DNA from: Gammaproteobacteria bacterium
Lineage (GTDB): Bacteria; Pseudomonadota; Gammaproteobacteria; Acidiferrobacterales; Sulfurifustaceae
Length of the DNA: 64,000 nt
NCBI GenBank assembly: GCA_016199745.1
Contig: JACQFZ010000028.1
Span: forward strand, 1-64,000
Direction: 5' to 3'
Shown here: piece after piece, positions 27,201 to 34,185 of the stretch
Layout of the letters: every line of letters begins with the position of its first letter
Numbering within the stretch: the first letter of the stretch is position 1
Notes under the pieces: generated by a model
Seen by the model: only the letters and a program-made list of their open reading frames with translations
The model's database searches: none
Told to the model about the DNA's origin: nothing
Made by a program: the position numbers and the translations under genes

Positions 27201-30200
27201 GTAGCGTTGCGCATAGACGCCGTAAAGGCTGCCGTCTTGACTCCAACTTTGCCAGGCGATGACAAAGTTACCGCTGGCAGCCAATGCAATCGTTGGCGCA
27301 AACTGATTGTTTGCCGTCGTCGTATTGACCTGGAACTCACCGCCTTGCGCGACGCCGGCCGCGTTGTAACGTTGGGCAAAGATGCCGGCGCCATTGGCGT
27401 CGGCCGCACTCCAAGTCACGACATAATTGCCGTTGGCATCCATCGCCACGGTTCCGCCGCTTTGCGAATTAGCTGTCGTGGTGTTTACCCGGGTCTCACC
27501 GCCTTGCGTGGTCGGCACCAACGACGGCGCCTCGTTGGCATCGGTTACGGTCACGCTGATCTGTTGGGTGTCGGTGCTGCCGTTACCGTCGGATACCTGT
27601 ACCGTCACGTCGTAGACGTTGTCGGTGTTGGCATCTGACGGCACTTCGAAGTTGGGTGCAACGGCGAAGGTCAAGACGCCGGTCACGCTGTCGATGCTAA
27701 AGCGCAAACCATCGGCACCGCCGACGATCGAGTAGCTGAGCGTATTCGCCGGCACGTCGACGTCGGTCGCGGTAACCGTGGTCACGGTGTTTGTGTTCTC
27801 AGCGACCGATATCGCGGCGGTAACGCCGCCGCCGTTTGAAGTAATTACCGGCGCATCGTTGACGGCGTTGACCACCACGTCAACGGTGCCAATAGCAATT
27901 GAGAACGCGGTCGAGCCACCGCACACGACGGTGTTGGCCAGCCCACCGTTGCTGCCGCTCGTTTGATCCCAAGCGCGAAAGTCGAGTGCGGCACCGACAG
28001 CGCCGTTGAAATTGGCGGTGGATTGATAGTAGACACGGGTGTTGGCGTCGGCGGAGAGCAGACGAGCGTTGGTGAAAGTACCGCCTAACGCGAGCCAGTT
28101 GGTACCACCGTCGGTCGTATACCACCAGTTGCCGCTGCCGATATCCGCGTAGGTCACGGCGATGCCAAGCAAGGCGCCGGCGTCCTGTTCGGTGACGTTG
28201 TCAACTTGACCGCTTGGGCTAGCGAAGTCGACGAGACTCGATACCAACGTGCCGACCGCGCCGGACGGCGCCAGCGCGTCTTCATTTACCGTGACCGATA
28301 TCAATTTACTGGGATCGAGCACCGGCGCGTCGTTGACGGCAGTCACGACCACCGAGGCGGTGTCGGTCACCATCGAGAAGGCGGTGGCACCGCCATTGCT
28401 CGAAGCGTCTGCCAACGCGCCGTTGCTGCCGGTCGTTTGATCCCACGCGCGGAACGTCAGCGCTGGCGCAATCGTGCCGTTGAAATTGGCGCTGGGCCGG
28501 AAATAAATCCGCGTGTTGGCGGCGGCGGCGAGTTGACGCGCGTTGCTGTCACTCACCGCGCCTAACGCCAACCAGTTGCTGCCACCATCGGTCGTGTACC
28601 ACCAGGTACCGTTGCTGGTATCGGCGGCGGTCACGGCGATGCCGAGCACGGCGCCGCTGTCGCGATCTAATACGTTGTCGACTTGACCGCTCGGACTGGC
28701 GAAGTCGACGAGACTCGAGACTAACGTGCCGACCGCGCCGGACGGCGCCGGCGCGTCTTCGTTAAGCGTCATTGTCGGCGGCGTCCGCGAATAATCGTAA
28801 CGCCGCATGAAGATGCCGTCGGCATCGCCGCTGCCGTTGCCGCTCCAAACGATGACCGCGCGACCGGTGTCGTCCACGGCAACACTGGGACTTAACTGCC
28901 AGCCTGAGGTGGTGGCGTTAACCAGTGTCTCACCGGTGAGCGCGTTGCCGGCGGCGTCATACTTGCGTGTGTAGATGCCATAGCCGCTGCCGTCTTGCTG
29001 ATCGCTGGCCCAGGCGACGATAAAACCGCCGGAGGGCAACATGGCGATGGCACTGCTTGTCTGATCGTTGTTGGTGGTGACGTTGATGCGGAACTCCGCG
29101 CCCTGGGCGACACCCGCGCTGTCGTAACGCTGTGCATAAATGCCCATGCCGCTGCCGTCCTGACCGGCGCTAGACCAGACGACGACGAAGTTGCCGCCGG
29201 CTTCCATCGCCACCGACGGCAGCTGTTGATTGTTGGCGGTCGTGGTGTTGACGAGGAACTCGCTGCCTTGGGCAACGCCGGCGGCGTTGTAGCGCTGCGC
29301 GTAGATACCATCGCCGCTGCCGTCTTGCCCAGTACTGCTCCAAACAATGACGAAGTTGCCGCTGGCATCGATCGCCACTTTGGCACTTGATTGATTGCCG
29401 GCAGTCGTAGTGTTGGCGCGGAACTCGCCGCCTTGGGCAACACCGGCGGCGTTGTAGCGCCGTGCGTAGACGCCGGTTCCGCCGCTGTCCGGACTTTCCC
29501 AAACGACGATGAAGTTGCCGCTGGCATCCATCGCGATCGATGGAAGTTGTTGGTCGTTCGCGGTGGTAACGTTGACGCGAAACTCGCTACCTTGGGCAAC
29601 GCCGCTGCTGTTGTAGCGCTGCGCGTAAATGCCATTGCCGCTGCCGTCTTGCAGAAAGCTCTCCCAGACAATGACGAAGTTGCCGCTGGCATCCATCGCC
29701 ACCGCCGGGAATGCCTGATTGTTGGCGGTGGTGGTATTGACGAGGAACTCCGCTCCCTGGGCGACGCCGACGGAATTGAAGCGCTGTGCGTAAATACCGT
29801 AGCTGCTACCGTCGTGGTTAAAGCTCATCCAGGTGACGACGTAATTGCCATTGGCATCCATCGCCACATTCTTATTGCCGCCCATGTCTTGGGTATCGGT
29901 CGTGACGGTGTTCACCCGCATCTCGCCGAAGGTAATCTCCGGCGCATCATTCACGGCCGTCACGGTAACGGGAACAGTGTCGGTGGCGCTCGAAAATTCC
30001 GTGGTGCCACCATTGATGGAGGTACCGCTGTACGTGCCGTTGCTACCCGCGGTTTGATCCCAGGCGTGGAACGTCAGCCCGGCGGCGATCGTGCCGATGA
30101 AGTCGGCGTTCGGTTGGAAATAGATCCGCGTGTTGGCGTCAGCCGCGAGTTGAAGCGCGTTGTCGGTGGTCACCGCTCCTAACGCAAACCAATTCGTGCC

Positions 30201-32789
30201 GCCATCGGTCGTGTACCACCACGCACCGTTGCTGGTATCGACGGCAGTCACGGCAATGCCGAACAACGCACCGCTATCGGCGTCACTGACGTTCGCCAAC
30301 GGCATACCGTTGGTGACGAGATTCGATACCAATGTGCCGACGGCGCCAACCGGTACCGGCGCGCCTTCACTCACCGCGTTCAACGCCGGCGACTTGGTGT
30401 TGTCGAGCACCGGTGCATCGTTGACGGCGTTGACGGTAACGTAAGCATTGACCGCGTATTGCGAGATGGCGGAATTACCGCCGCGCCCAGTGGTATCGGC
30501 CAGCCCGCCATTGCTGCCCGTCGTCTGGTCCCAGGCGAGCAGCATCATGGAGGCGGTACCGTTGAAATTAGCGGTCGGCCGGAAATAGACGCGGGTATTG
30601 GCGTCGGCCGCGAGCAGGCGTGCGCTCGTGCCGCTGACGGTATCTAAAGAGAGCCAATTGGTACCACCGTCGGTGGTGTACCACCACGTACCGTTGGTGG
30701 TATCGGTGTAAGCCACGGCGATGCCGAGCAACGCACCGGGGTCGTTGTCGATGACGTTATCGACCTGGCCCAACGGATTGTCAAAGTCGACGAGATCGGA
30801 GACCAACGTACCGACGGCACCAACGGGCGCCGGCGCGTCTTCGTTGATCGAATTCAGTAACGGCGTCTGCGTGGTGATGAGGAACGGCGCGATGTTATGC
30901 GTGTAGCGTTGCATGGCAACGTCTATGGAGTCGCTGTGCCAGACGACCACCAGTTGGCCGTCGTCATTCACGGCAACGCTCGCGTTCCTCTGATCGCCGA
31001 CGGTCGTGGTGTTGACCAGCGTTTCACCGGTGAGCGGATTGCCGGCGGTATCGTACTCGCGCAGGTATATGCCGGCTTGATCGCCATCCTGATTCCAACT
31101 GTCCCAGGTCACGTAGAAACCGTCGGTCCGGCGCATCGATACCGACGGATTGCTCTGGGCCGAGGCGGTCGTGGCGTTGATTTGAAATTCACTGCCTTGG
31201 GCAACGCCGTTGTAGTTGTAGCGTTTGCCGTAAATACCGCTGCCACTGCCGTCTTGGTTATCGCTGGTCCAAACGACGACGAAGTTGCCGAGGGCATCCA
31301 TCGACACCGACGGGTTGTACTGATTATCGGCGGTGGTGGTGTTGACGCGGAACTCGCTGCCTTGGGCGACACCGCTGCTGTTGTAGCGTTGCCCATAGAC
31401 GCCGTAGCCGCTGCCGTCTTGGTTCGCGCTGTTCCAAACGATGACAAAATTGCTGACATCGTTCATCGCGATCGCCGGCGTGTCCTGAACGTTCAGGGTG
31501 GTGGTGTTGACCCGGAACTCGCCGCCTTGGGCGACGCCGTTGGCGTCGTAGCGTTGGGCATAAATACCGCCGCCGCTGCCGTCCTGATTGTCGCTGCACC
31601 AGGCGATGACGAAGTTGCCGCCGGGGCCTGTAGCGATCGCCGGCTGCATCTGGTTGTCGGCCTGCGTGGTGTTAACGATGAACTCACCGCCTTGGGCGAC
31701 GCCGTTGGCGTCGTAACGCTGCGCGTAGATGGTGCCGATGACGGTGGGATCGACATTGTCGCCGTACCAGGCGACGACGAAATCGCCATTAGCACCCATG
31801 GCAACTGACGGCGACATCTGGTTGTTGAACGTCGTCGTGTTAACTCGGAACTCAGCGCCTTGGGCGACACCGCTGGCGTCGTAACGCTGCGCGTAGACGC
31901 CATTACCGCTGCCGTCTTTAACGCTGTCTTGCCATACCACGACAGAGTTGCCGTTGCTATCGATGGCAACGTTGCGTGTCTGACTCACGATAGTGCCGGT
32001 GCCGGGTCCACCGGTGTCGACCTGGGTCTCACCGCCGTCGGTCGTGACCGCCAGCAGGCCTTGCCAACTCGCTTGCAGCGCCGCGCTCGGCGCCACGGTC
32101 GTTTCGATCGCGCCGCTATCGACTTCGAGCAACCAATCGCCGCCGAGCGCGTGCGCACCGGTGGCGTCATCGCTGGCGGCGACGTCGGCGCCGGTAAAAC
32201 GGCTCAGCGCGTCGATCAGCACATGACCGTTCGGCGTCGCTGCGACATCGCAGCCATAGAGCATGATGTCGGCGTCGTCGGTAAATGCATTGCGCCACTG
32301 TTGAATCGCGCCGGCATTGTCGAACAGCGTATTGGCGTCGAGTTCGGTGGCACCGAGCTCGACGGTGCCGGCGCGGCCGTGCGAGATGATGTGCAGCGCC
32401 GACAGATCGTGGCGATCGGCGAGCGCGTCGCTGACCTGCTGGATGCCGTCGCGCGTCGGATCGAGCACGACGATATCGATCGAGCGTCCATCCGTGCGCG
32501 GACCGAGGAGATCGGAAACGATTTGGCCATAATCGCTAACACGCGGATCGATCAGCACCAGTTCCTTGCGCGCCTCGACGGCAGCGGCGGCGCTGGTCGA
32601 GGACGACGGCGCGAATGCAGCGAGATCGATCGATTGGATGATGGCGGGTTCGATGACGGGCGTCGCATCAACGACGAGACCGCTCACGTCGGCGGACAAC
32701 AGCAAACGCGATTCGAGCTCTTCGAATCGCGGACCACCGACCCTGGCACCATCAACATCCCTGCGCTTGTTATGTTTCTTGAAAGGCAT
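24240..32789 (-). CDS. Giant LEPRxLL/DUF4347 surface protein with propeller and cadherin-like repeats
   Basis: 2849 aa. Basic N-terminus, then LESRLLLSADVSGL at residues 25-38, a variant of the LEPRxLL signal. Residues ~70-220 are DUF4347 (LVLIDPRVSDYGQIVSDLL; ALHIISHGRAGTVELG; ADIMLYGCDVAAT). Three blocks of seven ~53-aa repeats follow (res ~250-628, ~953-1330, ~1760-2131), each unit of the form GNFVVVWxSxxQDGSGxGIYAQRYNxxGVAQGxEFRVNTTT. Between and after them are five ~145-aa NEDAPAPVGAVG units and two cadherin-like domains (~1647-1754, ~2299-2404), then ~270 residues of VCBS/cadherin-like sequence, a Pro-rich linker (~2560-2600), one membrane span (res ~2765-2795, TVGFISWILRGGALAASL) and a basic tail with NRFDPLPILARRRRK. 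A large adhesin-like protein, probably exported by the genes upstream. No RTX C-terminal signal is present. Confidence 0.9.
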   Translation of the reverse strand: MPFKKHNKRRDVDGARVGGPRFEELESRLLLSADVSGLVVDATPVIEPAIIQSIDLAAFAPSSSTSAAAAVEARKELVLIDPRVSDYGQIVSDLLGPRTDGRSIDIVVLDPTRDGIQQVSDALADRHDLSALHIISHGRAGTVELGATELDANTLFDNAGAIQQWRNAFTDDADIMLYGCDVAATPNGHVLIDALSRFTGADVAASDDATGAHALGGDWLLEVDSGAIETTVAPSAALQASWQGLLAVTTDGGETQVDTGGPGTGTIVSQTRNVAIDSNGNSVVVWQDSVKDGSGNGVYAQRYDASGVAQGAEFRVNTTTFNNQMSPSVAMGANGDFVVAWYGDNVDPTVIGTIYAQRYDANGVAQGGEFIVNTTQADNQMQPAIATGPGGNFVIAWCSDNQDGSGGGIYAQRYDANGVAQGGEFRVNTTTLNVQDTPAIAMNDVSNFVIVWNSANQDGSGYGVYGQRYNSSGVAQGSEFRVNTTTADNQYNPSVSMDALGNFVVVWTSDNQDGSGSGIYGKRYNYNGVAQGSEFQINATTASAQSNPSVSMRRTDGFYVTWDSWNQDGDQAGIYLREYDTAGNPLTGETLVNTTTVGDQRNASVAVNDDGQLVVVWHSDSIDVAMQRYTHNIAPFLITTQTPLLNSINEDAPAPVGAVGTLVSDLVDFDNPLGQVDNVIDNDPGALLGIAVAYTDTTNGTWWYTTDGGTNWLSLDTVSGTSARLLAADANTRVYFRPTANFNGTASMMLLAWDQTTGSNGGLADTTGRGGNSAISQYAVNAYVTVNAVNDAPVLDNTKSPALNAVSEGAPVPVGAVGTLVSNLVTNGMPLANVSDADSGALFGIAVTAVDTSNGAWWYTTDGGTNWFALGAVTTDNALQLAADANTRIYFQPNADFIGTIAAGLTFHAWDQTAGSNGTYSGTSINGGTTEFSSATDTVPVTVTAVNDAPEITFGEMRVNTVTTDTQDMGGNKNVAMDANGNYVVTWMSFNHDGSSYGIYAQRFNSVGVAQGAEFLVNTTTANNQAFPAVAMDASGNFVIVWESFLQDGSGNGIYAQRYNSSGVAQGSEFRVNVTTANDQQLPSIAMDASGNFIVVWESPDSGGTGVYARRYNAAGVAQGGEFRANTTTAGNQSSAKVAIDASGNFVIVWSSTGQDGSGDGIYAQRYNAAGVAQGSEFLVNTTTANNQQLPSVAMEAGGNFVVVWSSAGQDGSGMGIYAQRYDSAGVAQGAEFRINVTTNNDQTSSAIAMLPSGGFIVAWASDQQDGSGYGIYTRKYDAAGNALTGETLVNATTSGWQLSPSVAVDDTGRAVIVWSGNGSGDADGIFMRRYDYSRTPPTMTLNEDAPAPSGAVGTLVSSLVDFASPSGQVDNVLDRDSGAVLGIAVTAADTSNGTWWYTTDGGSNWLALGAVSDSNARQLAAAANTRIYFRPSANFNGTIAPALTFRAWDQTTGSNGALADASSNGGATAFSMVTDTASVVVTAVNDAPVLDPSKLISVTVNEDALAPSGAVGTLVSSLVDFASPSGQVDNVTEQDAGALLGIAVTYADIGSGNWWYTTDGGTNWLALGGTFTNARLLSADANTRVYYQSTANFNGAVGAALDFRAWDQTSGSNGGLANTVVCGGSTAFSIAIGTVDVVVNAVNDAPVITSNGGGVTAAISVAENTNTVTTVTATDVDVPANTLSYSIVGGADGLRFSIDSVTGVLTFAVAPNFEVPSDANTDNVYDVTVQVSDGNGSTDTQQISVTVTDANEAPSLVPTTQGGETRVNTTTANSQSGGTVAMDANGNYVVTWSAADANGAGIFAQRYNAAGVAQGGEFQVNTTTANNQFAPTIALAASGNFVIAWQSWSQDGSLYGVYAQRYNAAGVAQGGEFRVNTTTVGDQSTPSIAIDASGNFVIAWTNLDLGLRYNVYAQRYNAAGVAQGGEFRVNTTINGQSVPVVAMDSVGNFVVVWQSNDGSGWGVYAQRYNAAGVAQGGEFRVNTTTANDQMDAAVAMDATGNFVVTWHSRNNDGDGWGICAQCYNSAGAAQGSEFLVNVTTADWQQYPTVTMRSSGGFVIAWQSINQDGSGYGVYLHEYDASGNAISGETRVSSTTSGNQQNARIAVDDIGHMVVVWNGNGSGDNDGVFMQRYAYANSPVLSTENEDSPAPVGAVGTLVSSLVDFASPSGQIDNISDPDAGALLGIAVTGADTTYGFTGFTTDWWYTTDGGANWLNLGAVSNTNARLLAADANTRLYFRPAADFNGTVSDVLTFRAWDRTTGANGALANTSVNGGSSSFSSTTETASIVITAVNDTPVITSNGAAATAAISVAEGTTAVTTVTATDVDVPAPTLTYSIVGGADAAHFAIDSTTGALVFVVAPIFGTPTDVGADNIYDVTVQVADGNGGTDMQAISVSVATANTAPTGSDATITTAEDVAYVFDVTDFGFNDADVGDSLSAVRIDMLPVNGTLTLAGAAVSAGQIVTAADLVAGNFVYTSAANANGVAYASIRFSVCDQSACFAASPNRLTIDVTPVNDAPVLATNTGLTLLQGANATVTPLQLATTDVDNSDVQLVYTLTALPTAGVLQLDGVALGLNDTFTQADLNANRVSYRHNNTTAATDVFGFIVADGSGAMVGSSFAITVTLVIPPDPVTSPAPPVNGGAPVPPAPISSPAPSTPPVMGVDGGVTTDVPYVSTWRPLPSAKPTSNPSLAATQRTASMVPDVNASASFTASVSSRGPVTASSIPAPGNVHSFNALGRALDDMRTQLREGSTPLFTSATTFSGAILTVGFISWILRGGALAASLIATTPLWNRFDPLPILARRRRKNEREEATKEHLAVMHDHRERALRKLFPVRPGAATDTDEIG
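26390..27515 (-). repeat. Third block of seven ~53-aa repeats
   Basis: In-gene tandem array with ~160-bp period. Seven units can be counted by their W-S/N-G core (from TWSAADANG to VWNGNGSGDNDG). One unit carries CAQCYNS in place of YAQRYN. Confidence 0.8.
28795..29935 (-). repeat. Second block of seven ~53-aa repeats
   Basis: Same unit as the other two blocks, seven copies from TWMSFNHDG to VWSGNGSGDADG. The last copy in each block is the more divergent one, as expected for a closing propeller blade. Confidence 0.8.
30905..32045 (-). repeat. First block of seven ~53-aa repeats
   Basis: Seven copies from VWQDSVKDG to VWHSDSIDV. The first unit starts with ETQVDTGGPG, which can supply the outer strand missing from the last unit (Velcro closure). 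Confidence 0.8.
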
Positions 32790-32825
32790 GCTGACAAGAA
32801 GCTGTGCGTCGGGTTTACGACTCTG

Positions 32826-32843
32826 CTTGCAATGTCTATGCCT
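32826..32843 (-). promoter_or_regulatory. Candidate sigma-54 promoter of the giant surface-protein gene
   Basis: Minus strand AGGCATAGACATTGCAAG: GG (-24) and GC (-12) separated by the required 10 bases, with TTGCA at -12. Predicted start of transcription near 32817, about 28 bp before the start codon. A palindrome CCATGA-TT-TCATGG lies upstream at 32863-32876 and could bind an activator. Confidence 0.6.
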
Positions 32844-32938
32844 TTTGCCTCCGGGCGTAACCCCATGATTTCATGGAGCGGCTGTTGCCGACGCTGATGG
32901 GGAATAGCCGAATAGCGTCTGTTTTCCGACGCGTTAGG

Positions 32939-33661
32939 TCAGTGCGGGGCAAAACGCACTTTGCAGCGTAACCCGCTGGGAATCGCCTGGGTTGGGTTCG
33001 GAATTTCAAGACGGACGGCGAACGTGCCGCTGGCGCCATCGATCACTTTGTCGACGACGGTAACGGTCGCATTCAACGGCCCGACGCTGCCGAGCTCGGG
33101 TTGCACCTGCGCGCTCATTCCTTTTTGAATTTGTCCGAACGCGGATGCCGGCAACACCAGCTCGATGCGCAACGGATTGATCTGCACGAGCTTGAGGATG
33201 GTCTTGTCTTTCACCGATTCGCCCGGCGACAAATAGCGCTCGGCGACGACACCGCTGATCGGACTACGGATGATGCGCAGATTGAGCGTCTCGCGCGCGT
33301 GGCGCATTTGCTGCTCGCTTATCCGCGCGTTGGCATCGGCTTCGTCTTTATCGCTGAACGGAATCGCGTTCTTGGCATACAGCTGTTGCGCGCGCGATTG
33401 CTTGCGCTTGTCGAACTCGGACTTGGTCTCGGCCAGCGCCAACGCCGCCTCCTCAACACCGGCGCGCAACTTGACCAGCTCCTGACCTTGCTTAACGACG
33501 GCGCTGCGATCGACCGCGATTGATTCGATAACGCCGTCGACCGAACTGCGTAGCTCCACGGTCATGTTCGGTTCAATGAGACCTTCGAACTCGGATATCG
33601 GCGGCGCGGCGAACGCGTTGGTCGCGAGTAGCAACCACAAATAGAATCCTAGGCGCTGCAT
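32939..33661 (-). CDS. Periplasmic HlyD-type adaptor of the surface-protein secretion locus
   Basis: 240 aa from ATG 33661, with a signal peptide (MQRLGFYLWLLLATNAFA) and no transmembrane anchor. Then lipoyl half 1 (FEGLIEPNMTVELRSSVDGVIESIAVDRSAVVKQGQELVKL), a short hairpin (~95-135), lipoyl half 2 (SPISGVVAERYLSPGESV) and a beta-barrel (LVQINPLRIELVLPASAFGQI). The longer upstream frame is just the inverted repeat of the DUF559 element. It is the third HlyD-like polypeptide in this locus and sits between the SecA-like gene and the giant gene. Probably bridges an inner-membrane component and TolC. Confidence 0.88.
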   Translation of the reverse strand: MQRLGFYLWLLLATNAFAAPPISEFEGLIEPNMTVELRSSVDGVIESIAVDRSAVVKQGQELVKLRAGVEEAALALAETKSEFDKRKQSRAQQLYAKNAIPFSDKDEADANARISEQQMRHARETLNLRIIRSPISGVVAERYLSPGESVKDKTILKLVQINPLRIELVLPASAFGQIQKGMSAQVQPELGSVGPLNATVTVVDKVIDGASGTFAVRLEIPNPTQAIPSGLRCKVRFAPH

Positions 33662-33665
33662 CTTA

Positions 33666-34130
33666 TTACTCACTCCCCTCTCCCGCTTGCGGGAGAGGGG
33701 TTGGGGGAGAGGGCGTCCGCTGCTCAACCACCCCCTCTCCCCTTACCCCTCCCCCCAAGGGGGGAGGGGAATCGGGTTCGTTCGGATTTATCGATGAGAT
33801 CGGTTGTACCGCTAGATGAATTGCCTCCAACACAGCCTCCGTCCGTTGCAACACGTCATGATTCCAAAACCGAAGCACGCGATATCCCTGTAAATGCAAC
33901 GACGCATCTCGACGCCGATCCGATTCGGCGTTTTCTTGATGTTGGCCACCGTCTACTTCGATAATCAGTTGGTGTTCATGGCAGACGAAATCGACGATAT
34001 AACCGCCTATAGGCTTCTGCCGTTTGAATTTCAGACCCAGGAAACGATGCGCACGCAGGTGATACCACAGACGCTGTTCAGCATCGGTTTGGTCGCATCT
34101 GAGTTTTTTGGCATTTTCGATTAACGACAT
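33666..34130 (-). CDS. DUF559 endonuclease-like protein carried by a mobile repeat element
   Basis: About 154 aa from ATG 34130 (MSLIENAKKLRCDQTDAEQRLWYHLR). DUF559 proteins have a PD-(D/E)xK/Vsr-like fold; here IGGYIVDFVCHEHQLIIEVDGGQH gives the Asp...Glu-x-Asp catalytic pattern. The reading frame runs on into the right-hand inverted repeat (TPSPPTPLPQAGEG), so the repeat encodes the C-terminus. It is inserted between the SecA-like and HlyD genes, has no functional link to secretion, and is best read as a selfish element. The frame is also open upstream through the other repeat, but that part is not conserved. Confidence 0.8.
   Translation of the reverse strand: MSLIENAKKLRCDQTDAEQRLWYHLRAHRFLGLKFKRQKPIGGYIVDFVCHEHQLIIEVDGGQHQENAESDRRRDASLHLQGYRVLRFWNHDVLQRTEAVLEAIHLAVQPISSINPNEPDSPPPLGGGVRGEGVVEQRTPSPPTPLPQAGEGSE
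33672..33712. repeat. Left inverted repeat of the DUF559 element
   Basis: About 40 bp; its reverse complement matches 34131-34171 at about 38 of 40 positions. Each arm is itself a hairpin (TCTCCCGC/GCGGGAGA). Confidence 0.8.
33729..33770. repeat. Internal C-rich hairpin, second repeat family
   Basis: CCCCCTCTCCCCTTACCCC followed by CTCCCCCC/GGGGGGAG. Nearly the same as 47303-47344, where GCAA replaces part of the loop. Confidence 0.65.
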
Positions 34131-34171
34131 TTCCCTCTCCCCCCACCTCTCTCCCGCAAGCGGGAGAGGGG
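34131..34171. repeat. Right inverted repeat of the DUF559 element
   Basis: Pairs with 33672-33712 (see there). Ends ~15 bp before the stop codon of the SecA-like gene. Confidence 0.8.
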
Positions 34172-34185
34172 ATATAAATACGAAT

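Noticed and set aside
25128-31808. Long plus-strand open frames (about 260-345 codons) opposite the giant gene, some with regular repeats
   Set aside because: They mirror the repeats of the minus-strand gene frame by frame, have no ribosome-binding sites and no recognisable domains; the minus-strand reading has clear DUF4347, propeller and cadherin-like content.
24240-32789. CRISPR-like array, because of the ~160-bp period
   Set aside because: The repeats are in-frame protein repeats with graded divergence, not short identical repeats with unique spacers.
32790-32938. A c-di-GMP (GEMM) riboswitch in front of the giant gene
   Set aside because: Fragments such as GGGGTTACG and ACCCGACGCACAGC recall parts of GEMM, but they are in the wrong order and the two conserved loops are missing. 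A sigma-54 promoter inside this stretch would also leave too short a leader.
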